Positions 1-6,709 of a stretch of DNA of 7,671 nt are shown in pieces (the first letter of the stretch is position 1; every line of letters starts with the position of its first letter). The DNA is taken from positions 1 to 7,671 of the forward strand of contig JAEZRL010000204.1 of the NCBI GenBank assembly GCA_023440945.1. Reading direction: 5' to 3'. The stretch is from Bacteroidota bacterium. Lineage in GTDB: Bacteria; Bacteroidota; Bacteroidia; Chitinophagales; Chitinophagaceae. The notes under the pieces were generated by a model. That model saw only the letters and a list, made by a program, of their open reading frames with translations, had not been told where the DNA came from and ran no database searches. Made by a program: the position numbers and the translations under genes.

Positions 1-967
1 TCATTTCTTTTGAAACGTCTGTATCATTCAATATCGGTATAACGCCATGAAAAAATCCTTCCATCGGCACTTTACCAAAACCTTCTATTAATGGTGCCTG
101 TATAATAAAATCCGCTTGTCTATAAAGTGCCTGCAATTCTTTATGTGTTTTACTGCCCGTTAAAAAAATTTTATCCTGTAATTGATGCTTCAGAATAAAA
201 TTTTCATATTGCTCCTTTAAAGGGCCGTCGCCAACAACAAAAAGTTTAAAAGAAAATTTTTCATCACTTAAAATTTTAAAAGCGTCTAAAATATATTGCT
301 GGTTTTTGTAAGTAATTAATGCGCCAACCGAAATAAAAACAGGTTCGCACATTTTATTTTGCTTCAGTTTGCAGTAACGTTTATCAAGCTGCTCTGTTTC
401 TGCTGTCCATTCTGCAAGTGTATAAGAAGGACTAAAACTTTTTATAATTTTTCCGTCATTATTTTCTTCAGTCGTATATGCCCATACTGGTCCTCGAAAA
501 TATTTTCTCAAAAACCATTTCTGTAAACGATAAGTGAAAGGTTCGTTACTATAGTTTTTCCATGTACCGGTATATGTGGCAAAAACTTTTGTTTTGGTTA
601 AATAGAAATAAACAAAACCCGGAATATTTAAATTGTTGGGAAATCTTTGATAAACTACATCAGACCACGCATTTATTTTTTTGAAAGCCCTTATCCAAAC
701 TGGTATTGTTTTAATTAGTTTCAGTTTATCTAAAAAAGTATTTCCACCAACCTGGGGTAACCGGATGAATTGTATAGTTGGATTTGTATAGATGCTCGTT
801 ACTTTATTTTCAGAAAATTTTCCGAACGGACAGCAAATTATTGTTTCTTCAAAATGCGAAGCAAGCATTTGCATCTGCCTGCGAAAAATATGGTTTTCCG
901 TTACAACGTTACCATTATTATCTGTTAAGTGCACGCAATCCGAAACAATGGCGAGTTTTTTAAACAT
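1..967 (-). CDS. GT4-type glycosyltransferase, 3' end cut by window edge
   Basis: The reading frame is open from an ATG at 967-965 to the left edge (322 codons), so the C-terminus is missing. The start is well fixed: it begins MFKKLAIVSD, and a TAA lies two codons upstream in frame. The layout is GT-B. Residues 1-200 form an acceptor-side N-terminal domain starting with a hydrophobic beta strand. From about 209 the Glycos_transf_1 domain follows, with VFISVGALITYKNQ (210-223), FVVGDGPLKEQY (243-254), a helix rich in charged residues, and the GT4 E-x7-E motif at E295/E303 (EGFGKVPME). The family transfers a sugar from an activated donor, usually a nucleotide sugar, with retention of configuration; donor and acceptor cannot be read from sequence. 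No signal peptide or membrane span is seen, so it is probably cytoplasmic or peripheral at the inner membrane. A 204 bp gap separates it from the GT2 gene upstream, so it may have its own control. The family call is firm, the specificity unknown. Confidence 0.9.
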   Translation of the reverse strand, partial: MFKKLAIVSDCVHLTDNNGNVVTENHIFRRQMQMLASHFEETIICCPFGKFSENKVTSIYTNPTIQFIRLPQVGGNTFLDKLKLIKTIPVWIRAFKKINAWSDVVYQRFPNNLNIPGFVYFYLTKTKVFATYTGTWKNYSNEPFTYRLQKWFLRKYFRGPVWAYTTEENNDGKIIKSFSPSYTLAEWTAETEQLDKRYCKLKQNKMCEPVFISVGALITYKNQQYILDAFKILSDEKFSFKLFVVGDGPLKEQYENFILKHQLQDKIFLTGSKTHKELQALYRQADFIIQAPLIEGFGKVPMEGFFHGVIPILNDTDVSKEM

Positions 968-1050
968 GATTTAAGTAAACCAGAGGAATTTTTTTATGAT
1001 ACAAGCTGCAGTAACATGTATGAAGCTTCTGTTGTGTCACTCACTTCAAC

Positions 1051-1070
1051 GTTCAAGATTTCTATTGAAC
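1051..1070. repeat. Inverted repeat, 6 bp arms, 8 nt loop
   Basis: The arms GTTCAA (1051-1056) and TTGAAC (1065-1070) are perfect complements around an 8-base AT-rich loop. It is a weak hairpin on its own and is listed because it lies inside the larger pairing of 1030-1042 with 1121-1135. Confidence 0.4.
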
Positions 1071-1085
1071 AGATTTTAGCCTGAT

Positions 1086-1110
1086 GCAAAGCCTTGCTTA
1101 GCAAGGCTGC
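1086..1110 (-). other. Strong stem-loop downstream of the GT2 gene, possible weak terminator
   Basis: The arms AGCCTTGC (1090-1097) and GCAAGGCT (1101-1108) form a perfect 8 bp stem with a 3-base loop. Two more G-C pairs (1086-1087 with 1109-1110) are possible across a two-base bulge. Read on the minus strand it lies 62 bases after the GT2 stop codon and is followed by only TTTGC, not a real U tract. It could slow or partly end transcription from the operon, but it lacks the full signature of an intrinsic terminator. Confidence 0.4.
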
Positions 1111-1171
1111 AGAAGTACAAGAGTGTGACGCAACAATGTTTAATAGCAGCAATGCAGCTAAGTACAAAAAA

Positions 1172-2515
1172 TTATTTATCCAATAAAACAAAGCCTTTGT
1201 GATAGTGAAGCATTTTACTGGCAATGCTTTTTGAACGCAAAAACTGTATAAGTAACAACGGTGATTTTATAAACGTTAAAAATACACTTAACAACAACAT
1301 TTTGTTGCTGCGTTTATGTTTATAGGGAATGTTGGAAAGCATAATGCCGATGAGAACTGCATTGCGATATAATTCTGCCGGAAAATATTTTTTAAAAAAA
1401 TAGATCACACTGGGAACAGGCTTTGGTGCAAACCATTTTTTAGGACGGAAACCATCCCAACTGCCCATTTCTCGAAGTCCACCGCTGCTAACTTTAAGAT
1501 GCACTCTCGGCGCTTTATAATTGGAAATACTTTTATACCCGTTGATGTAGGCACGATAACCAAATTCACCATCGCCCATGCGCATACCATTAAATTGTTC
1601 ATCGAACAAACCGATTGTTTTAAAAATACTTCGTTTAACCATTGCGTTACCTGAATCAAACTGATCAGCCCAACGGAAATAGCTGTAACTATCAGGAATT
1701 TTTGAACCAACAGCAGCAAGCGAAACACCGGCAGAAATATCTGCATTGAAAAAATCAAGGCATTTCAAATGCTGTTCTATCCAATCACTTTCAACTCTTG
1801 AATCATCATCAAAAAACAAAAGATATTCTGCTGAAGTTGCTTTTACCGCATTGTTTCTGGCTGTCCACAATTTTTTCTCTTTCTGATGAAAGATCCTGCA
1901 ATTAAGATTGAACTGCTGATAAAAATCTTTTTGAAAATCGTTCGACTGATCTACCACTATCACTTCAAAATTTTTGAAAGATTGTTTTTCCAGATCGTGC
2001 AAAACATCTTTTAAATATTCATAACGGTTTAGTGTGGGAATAATAACGGCAACAAAAGGATCTGATGCAATTAATTTCGATTGAAAAGAATGATAAGCAG
2101 AATACTCAACAGGATTCTGAAAAACATTGATGCGTTTAATGTGTCTTGTTTTAAGATAGCCGCTTATTTCTTTAAAAGGATTTTTGAAAGTTATCAATCG
2201 AAGAAATAAAGCAAAAGTCGCCCAGGCTGTTCCCCAATATTTACGAATAAAAATATATTCATCTTTCAATGTTGGTTTTGGAAGTTGTTTTAAATGTCTT
2301 ACCTGTACTACAGAAGATTGCAACAAAACTCCTTTGGTACACAAATGATATCCTGCATCAGCTAAGCGTGCTGATTGTGTTTCATACCTGTCATCTAAAT
2401 AAGATGCATATTCGTTCTCATTGGAGAGATAGCAGGAAGGAAAGCAACCATCTGCTTGCGGGAATAAATTAAATTGCCAAGCAGGCTGTGTATATCTAAT
2501 GAAAGATAAGATCAA
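1172..2515 (-). CDS. GT2-family glycosyltransferase (GT-A fold) with unassigned N-terminal region
   Basis: The 447-residue protein carries a standard family 2 catalytic domain, but only from about residue 153. It shows VAVIIPTLNRYEYLKDVL (155-172), EVIVVDQS (184-191), the metal/nucleotide motif FFDDDS (234-239) and a downstream acidic motif GDGEFGYR (314-321) likely to hold the catalytic base. These features predict an inverting transferase using a nucleotide sugar. Hydrophobic stretches at about 385-395 and 406-426 suggest C-terminal membrane association. Residues 1-150 do not match the domain; the stretch YETQSARLADAGY (44-56) loosely resembles the late part of a GT-A domain. The start is a TTG at 2515-2513 overlapping the previous gene's stop as TTGA. 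The frame opens only at 2527 and has no ATG until codon 292, which is inside the catalytic domain, so a non-ATG start is required. The TTG choice itself is probable, not proven. Sugar specificity is unknown. Confidence 0.9.
   Translation of the reverse strand: MILSFIRYTQPAWQFNLFPQADGCFPSCYLSNENEYASYLDDRYETQSARLADAGYHLCTKGVLLQSSVVQVRHLKQLPKPTLKDEYIFIRKYWGTAWATFALFLRLITFKNPFKEISGYLKTRHIKRINVFQNPVEYSAYHSFQSKLIASDPFVAVIIPTLNRYEYLKDVLHDLEKQSFKNFEVIVVDQSNDFQKDFYQQFNLNCRIFHQKEKKLWTARNNAVKATSAEYLLFFDDDSRVESDWIEQHLKCLDFFNADISAGVSLAAVGSKIPDSYSYFRWADQFDSGNAMVKRSIFKTIGLFDEQFNGMRMGDGEFGYRAYINGYKSISNYKAPRVHLKVSSGGLREMGSWDGFRPKKWFAPKPVPSVIYFFKKYFPAELYRNAVLIGIMLSNIPYKHKRSNKMLLLSVFLTFIKSPLLLIQFLRSKSIASKMLHYHKGFVLLDK
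2512..2515 (-). promoter_or_regulatory. TTGA stop/start overlap, likely translational coupling
   Basis: On the minus strand the four bases TTGA hold both the TGA stop of the GT4 gene and the TTG start proposed for the GT2 gene, in different frames. Overlaps of this kind usually mean that ribosomes finishing the first gene restart on the second. No clear Shine-Dalgarno sequence is seen just upstream, which fits dependence on coupling. Confidence 0.55.
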
Positions 2516-3609
2516 GACGAAGTTTTTTCAAGCAGATTTTCAAATCGGGGTAAAAGCTGATCGATACAATATTTTTCTTCAAATGTTTTTCTTGCATTAT
2601 GTGACATAAAGTTTCTTAATTCTTTATTCTTTAAGAGATATTCCAATTGTTTTGCAAGCTGTTCAATGTTTTCATTTTCAAATAACAATCCGTTTTCACC
2701 ACTTGAGATTATATCAGGAATACCTCCCGCATTACTTCCAATAACAGGTGTTGCTACAGAAAACGCTTCCAATGCAACCGTAGGGAGATTATCCATCCTG
2801 CTCGACACAACAAGACATACTAACGTTGATAAAAAAATTTTCACTTCATCATAAGCAATAGCACCTTTAAAGATTATTTTATCTTCTAAAGAAAGCTGTC
2901 TTACAAGCGCTTTTAATTCATTTTCACAGGGACCTTTACCTACTATAACAAGATGGCAATCATTGTTATTTTCATTAATTTTTTTAAAAGCATTAATAAG
3001 AACATCAACGCCTTTTGAACGATGTAGTCTTCCAAGGAAACCAACAGTGTTATCTTCACTTCTATTTCTAATTATTGTATCGGGCAAGGCATTTGGAAAA
3101 ACAAATGCTTTTTCTTTTTTTACCTTATAGTATCTGACCAGATCTTTTTTTGAAGCATTTGTTGAAGGAAGCATGTGTGTTGCTAAACGAAAAGCAAAGC
3201 CTTTACGAAAGATATTTATTCTTTGCCTCCAATCTAATTTTCCATAATCTTCAATATGCTGCTGCACCATTGTATGGAAATAGCAAACCCGTTTTTTTAT
3301 GCCTATTAGCCACGATGCAAAAAGCATAATATCATTTGCAGCAAAGTTGGTGATGATGACGTCAGGTCTTTGTTTTCGCATCAATTTCAGCGCAAACAAA
3401 AAATCTTTCCAGCCGACAGGACGTTTACCCGGCCATTCATGAACAGCGAGATTATCATTGATAATTGTAATGCTTTTAGATGTTTTTTTTGCATTAAGAA
3501 AAACCACTTTGTTGTCTTTTGACAACTTTAATGCTAATGCTTTAGCCTGGTAATTCAAAGATACATCCGACCAGCCATGCGCTATAAATATCGTTTTACC
3601 AGAGATCAA
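2512..3609 (-). CDS. GT4-type glycosyltransferase, TTG start
   Basis: This complete 365-residue protein has the usual length for a GT-B retaining glycosyltransferase. It begins with a beta strand and a small-residue turn (KTIFIAHGWSD, 5-15). The donor-side domain follows with VGFLGRLHRSKGVDVLINAF (189-208, phosphate-binding loop), LVIVGKGP (220-227) and RMDNLPTVALEAF (271-283). Here the first glutamate of E-x7-E is replaced by D273, with E281 kept; a DNLP form is familiar within GT4. NAGGIPDII (293-301) completes the domain. The start must be the TTG at 3609-3607 or later: the codon before it is an in-frame TAA and no ATG occurs before residue 77, which would delete the first strands. It lies 43 bp after the previous gene and overlaps the next by four bases. 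It probably acts at the cytoplasmic face of the inner membrane on a lipid-linked glycan; donor and acceptor are unknown. Confidence 0.93.
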   Translation of the reverse strand: MISGKTIFIAHGWSDVSLNYQAKALALKLSKDNKVVFLNAKKTSKSITIINDNLAVHEWPGKRPVGWKDFLFALKLMRKQRPDVIITNFAANDIMLFASWLIGIKKRVCYFHTMVQQHIEDYGKLDWRQRINIFRKGFAFRLATHMLPSTNASKKDLVRYYKVKKEKAFVFPNALPDTIIRNRSEDNTVGFLGRLHRSKGVDVLINAFKKINENNNDCHLVIVGKGPCENELKALVRQLSLEDKIIFKGAIAYDEVKIFLSTLVCLVVSSRMDNLPTVALEAFSVATPVIGSNAGGIPDIISSGENGLLFENENIEQLAKQLEYLLKNKELRNFMSHNARKTFEEKYCIDQLLPRFENLLEKTSS

Positions 3610-3652
3610 TTATACCTGAAGAATGAAACAGAAACAAAGGATATTATATACC

Positions 3653-4825
3653 TTAAGATGAGTATTGTTTATGCGACGGCCTTACTAACTTCTCATACTC
3701 CTGTTCAAAAACATCTATATATCTTTTAATCGAAAACTTCTCCTCAATTGTTTTTCTTGCCTGCTCGCCTAATCGTTTTCTTTTTTCAAAGTCGGTGCAT
3801 AACTCATACAATTGCTCTGTCATTGAAACATGATCGTAATTCGGACTAAGCATCCCATCTTTGTTGTGTGTAATAGCTTCTTCCATTCCGCCATTAATAG
3901 AAGAAACAACAGGAAGCTCCATAGACATTGCTTCCAAAGCTACATTTGCAATGCCTTCATACACACTTGGCAAAAAGAAAATATCGCTTTCTTCATAAAG
4001 TTTTAAAATTTCATCTTTCACTTTCTTACCTACTAATTCAACATGATCCTCTAAACCTAAAGTATGTATATGAAAGATCAATTCTTCCCGATCACCTCCT
4101 TCGCCAGCAATTATCCATTTGAAATGAGGGAATAAATTTTTTAAATCCTTAATGGCTAAAAGACCTATTACAAAGCCTTTTTGAAATACGAGTCGACCAA
4201 TAGAAAGTATATGTATGGAGCCGGTTTGCGTATAATCCTTTTTGCGGGTGAAATAATCAGGCTCTATTGCAGGTCGGTTTATATAAATTTTATTTCCGGG
4301 AGCTCCATAATGTTTTATAGTTTCGGCCATATCCTGCGAGACGCAGTGAATGGAATCAATTTCAAATGATAACTCTTTAAATTTCTGCTTACGTTTATCG
4401 TCAATAAGTAATTTTACTTTTTCTGCTGAACCACGGCAACTCATCATTTTTTTTGCTCTCAAAAATTGTAAATCATTCAAATACTGAACTGCTATGCCAG
4501 AAAACTCAAAATGAATGATTTGAGGTCGGTATCTATTCAGATAATGAATGTGATAAGCACTTAAAAGTTTTTTTCTATAGCTGTTTTGGCCTGCTTTCAA
4601 AACAGAGAGGGGATTTAATAGTAAAAACTTCAATATATTCTCTTGCGAGAAGAGTATGATTTTAAGATTAGCATTTTTGACAAAAAGTTCTTTAAAAAGT
4701 AACTTATTATACTTATTGCAATAAACAATAACCTCGTGATTTCGCAAGAGTAAATATTTAACTTTATTAGAAATAAAGGTTTCACTTACAGTTGGAAATT
4801 CTGGCACTACTAAAGCTATTCGCAC
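3653..4825 (-). CDS. GT4-type glycosyltransferase (TVSETFI type), GTG start
   Basis: The protein is complete at 390 residues. The N-terminal MRIALVVPEFPTVSETFI (1-18) carries the 'P-x-x-SETFI' signature common to exopolysaccharide glycosyltransferases such as the WcaL/AmsK group; this is a family resemblance, not an orthology claim. Further marks are HFEFSG (105-110), MSCRGS (128-133), the linker VSQDMAETI (162-170), ILSIGRLVFQKG (206-217), IIAGEGGDREEL (238-249) and E-x7-E at E290/E298, followed by ELPVVSSINGGMEEAI (303-318). It should be a retaining transferase working on a growing glycan in the cytoplasm. The start is GTG at 4825-4823, directly after the TAA of the amidotransferase gene and in the same frame. 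It is the first possible start and preserves the conserved N-terminal strand. Translation is probably coupled to the upstream gene. Specificity is unknown. Confidence 0.93.
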   Translation of the reverse strand: MRIALVVPEFPTVSETFISNKVKYLLLRNHEVIVYCNKYNKLLFKELFVKNANLKIILFSQENILKFLLLNPLSVLKAGQNSYRKKLLSAYHIHYLNRYRPQIIHFEFSGIAVQYLNDLQFLRAKKMMSCRGSAEKVKLLIDDKRKQKFKELSFEIDSIHCVSQDMAETIKHYGAPGNKIYINRPAIEPDYFTRKKDYTQTGSIHILSIGRLVFQKGFVIGLLAIKDLKNLFPHFKWIIAGEGGDREELIFHIHTLGLEDHVELVGKKVKDEILKLYEESDIFFLPSVYEGIANVALEAMSMELPVVSSINGGMEEAITHNKDGMLSPNYDHVSMTEQLYELCTDFEKRKRLGEQARKTIEEKFSIKRYIDVFEQEYEKLVRPSHKQYSS

Positions 4826-6670
4826 TTAAAATTTATTTCGATGAAGATTTTCCCAAACAACCAATGAATAAATAGCCCAAATAAACCACCCTGCATTTTC
4901 TTTACCTGTCATATGCTGATGAAGCAATTGTTGCACTGCTTTTTTGTTGAACTGATAACTTAAGGTAGCTGGCATATCAAGTATCTTCTCTGTTACTTCT
5001 TTTTTTATTTCATTTCTTATCCAATCATCCATTGGAATTGTAAAGCCTTTTTTTGACTGCAATGCAAGTTCTTCTGAAGCCCTGTTTATTAATATCTGCC
5101 TCAGATTCATCTTTCCCAACCCATTCTTTATGCAGTCGCTATAAGTACATGATAGACTAGATTTCAGCATTGAATTGCTTAACATAGGTACACGAACTTC
5201 CAGGCTATTATACATACTTGCCCGGTCAACCTTCAATAAAATTCGTTGCAAATGTATATCTACCTCCAGCTTGCGCATGAGATTCATCTCGTACGCTAAG
5301 TCGGGTGAACTGATATTATACAAACTTTCTGCTTCATTGTAAAAAAAGGCATTTGCAGGAAGTGTGTTGTAAACTTTGTTTAACCATTTCCTGGCTCCTG
5401 TAATACTAAAAGTTGAATAATAAAATTGAATAAAACTGGTATAATTCCAATGCCTAGCAATGTCAACATTTTTGTTTAGCACTTTATCTTTCAACAGGTG
5501 GATTTTTTTTTTGAATCCAGAATACTGATAATAATGCAGATATTTTAAAGCTCTCGCATTTCGCGGATAACCCCAAAATAGTTCATCACCACCGTCACCA
5601 CTTAAAGAAACTGTAACTTTTTCTTTTGCAAATTTTGATAACATTAAACTTGGTAAGGAAGAATAATCAGCAAAAGGCTCTGTAAATGCTTCGCCATTTT
5701 CTTTCATCAATGGTAGCAGATCAGCAGAAGAAATGTGTTTATTGAAATGAGTTGTCCCAAAATGCTTTGCAAAAGATGCTGCTTCTAATGATTCATCCAT
5801 ATCTTTATTATCTGCAACACCAATAGTGAAAGAAAATGGATGTACAAGCTGGTTAGCAAAATAAGTTACAAGTGTACTATCAACGCCACCTGACATAAAA
5901 GTGCCAACAGGAACATCGCTAACCAACTGATCGTTCACACTCTTTTTCAAAACATTATCTAAAGAGCAACTTGTTTCTTTAGATTGAATAGAATAAAAAT
6001 AGTATTGCTTCAATTGGATGGTATTCTTTTCTATCATTGCATAGAAGCCATGTGGTAGCATTCGTGTTCCTTCAATTACACCTGCATTTTCCGGCATATA
6101 ACCTAATGACAAATAAGAAGCAATAACAGTTTCATCAAAAGCCTGGTCTTTACAGAATGGATGATTTATAATATGATCGTATTGAGAACTGTAGATAATG
6201 CCATCATTACTTTCGCCTATATACAAAGGTTTCGTACCCACTCTGTCCCTCGCTAATATAAGTTTGTTCTGACGCACATCATAAAAAGCAAAGGCGAAAA
6301 TACCATCAATAACGTCAAGTGTTTTTTCGATTCCTACATGAATCAAGGTATATAACAACAGCTCTGTATCGCTTGTAGATCTATAACTAATGCAGTAGGG
6401 TTTTAATGCATTTTTTAGAGTGTCAGTATTGTATATCTCCCCGTTGAAACTAATACAATAATTATTGTCATGGGAAAGCATTGGCTGATTGCCATTTTTA
6501 CTAAGATCTCTAATAGCAAGCCGTGTAAAACCGGCGATATAATTTGTATTATTTGTCCAAGTCTTTTGCGCATCAGGTCCGCGATGCTTCATAGTATCAA
6601 GACAACTGTTAACATAACTTTCATCCAATGAACGCTTTTTGTAATTATATATTCCGATGATGCCGCACAT
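4826..6670 (-). CDS. asnB: Glutamine-dependent asparagine synthase family amidotransferase
   Basis: The complete 614-residue protein has the two-domain class II glutamine amidotransferase layout. Cys2 right after the initiator Met (MCGIIGIYNY) is the glutaminase nucleophile and fixes the start. The glutamine pocket is intact: R50 in FTRLAIRD, RGPDA (30-34), NGEIYN (76-81) and the SDTE segment (100-103). The synthetase domain has the ATP pyrophosphatase loop SGGVDS (260-265), SLSGDGGDELFWGY (355-368) and DRASMYNSLEVRVPML (482-497). The family hydrolyses glutamine and passes ammonia to an AMP-activated carboxylate, classically aspartate. Inside a glycan cluster such homologues may instead amidate a uronic acid, as proposed for WbpS-like proteins; this is inference, so the symbol marks the family only. 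It follows the methyltransferase gene by 39 bp and abuts the next gene with no gap. An A10 run (coding strand, 5503-5512) encodes part of FKKKI near residue 387. Confidence 0.95.
   Translation of the reverse strand: MCGIIGIYNYKKRSLDESYVNSCLDTMKHRGPDAQKTWTNNTNYIAGFTRLAIRDLSKNGNQPMLSHDNNYCISFNGEIYNTDTLKNALKPYCISYRSTSDTELLLYTLIHVGIEKTLDVIDGIFAFAFYDVRQNKLILARDRVGTKPLYIGESNDGIIYSSQYDHIINHPFCKDQAFDETVIASYLSLGYMPENAGVIEGTRMLPHGFYAMIEKNTIQLKQYYFYSIQSKETSCSLDNVLKKSVNDQLVSDVPVGTFMSGGVDSTLVTYFANQLVHPFSFTIGVADNKDMDESLEAASFAKHFGTTHFNKHISSADLLPLMKENGEAFTEPFADYSSLPSLMLSKFAKEKVTVSLSGDGGDELFWGYPRNARALKYLHYYQYSGFKKKIHLLKDKVLNKNVDIARHWNYTSFIQFYYSTFSITGARKWLNKVYNTLPANAFFYNEAESLYNISSPDLAYEMNLMRKLEVDIHLQRILLKVDRASMYNSLEVRVPMLSNSMLKSSLSCTYSDCIKNGLGKMNLRQILINRASEELALQSKKGFTIPMDDWIRNEIKKEVTEKILDMPATLSYQFNKKAVQQLLHQHMTGKENAGWFIWAIYSLVVWENLHRNKF
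5503..5512 (-). repeat. A10 homopolymer tract inside the amidotransferase gene
   Basis: The plus strand has ten consecutive T, read as A10 in the coding strand, giving lysines 387-389 and the first base of I390. It is the longest mononucleotide run I found in the window. The frame is intact as given. Runs of this length are prone to replication or transcriptional slippage and to sequencing error. Confidence 0.85.
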
Positions 6671-6709
6671 GAAGGAAATTGATAATTAAATTGTTAGTTC
6701 TCAAGAATG

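Larger units (their letters stand above)
968..1171. other. 204 bp intergenic region with nested inverted repeats
   Basis: This is the only long non-coding stretch in the window, between the stop of the GT2 gene and the start of the last glycosyltransferase gene. Several complementary segments nest inside one another: AGCTGCA at 1004-1010 with TGCAGCT at 1153-1159; AACAT at 1013-1017 with ATGTT at 1136-1140; 1030-1042 with 1121-1135 (imperfect, about ten pairs); GTTCAA 1051-1056 with TTGAAC 1065-1070; and AGCCTTGC 1090-1097 with GCAAGGCT 1101-1108. Folded together they would give a closing stem carrying two side hairpins. I found no convincing promoter of the Bacteroidota type (TTTG ... TAnnTTTG) on the minus strand. 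It could be a structured leader or attenuator for the downstream gene, a small non-autonomous repeat element, or chance. Confidence 0.45.

Noticed and set aside
778..974. Two short plus-strand open frames
   Set aside because: They lie antisense to the well-supported glycosyltransferase at 1-967 and have no protein-like features of their own.
1086..1110. Stem-loop as a full intrinsic terminator
   Set aside because: The stem is good but there is no run of T after it on either strand, so I list it only as a stem-loop.
994..1224. 76-codon minus-strand frame with a hydrophobic stretch spanning the GT2 end and the intergenic region
   Set aside because: It starts at a TTG inside the GT2 gene, shows no recognisable domain or ribosome binding site, and overlaps the inverted repeats; most likely a chance open frame.
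1405..1758. 117-codon minus-strand frame inside the GT2 gene
   Set aside because: It is an out-of-frame shadow of the catalytic domain, whose conserved motifs are all in the longer frame.
2512..3609. D273 in place of the first Glu of E-x7-E as a sign of an inactive enzyme
   Set aside because: The DNLP variant is familiar in GT4 enzymes, and the rest of the donor site looks intact.
3610..3652. TATAAT at 3643-3648 and TATCCTTTG at 3635-3643 (minus strand) as a promoter in the 43 bp gap
   Set aside because: The spacing within the second motif is one base off the Bacteroidota TAnnTTTG pattern and there is no matching upstream TTTG; AT-rich gaps give such matches by chance.
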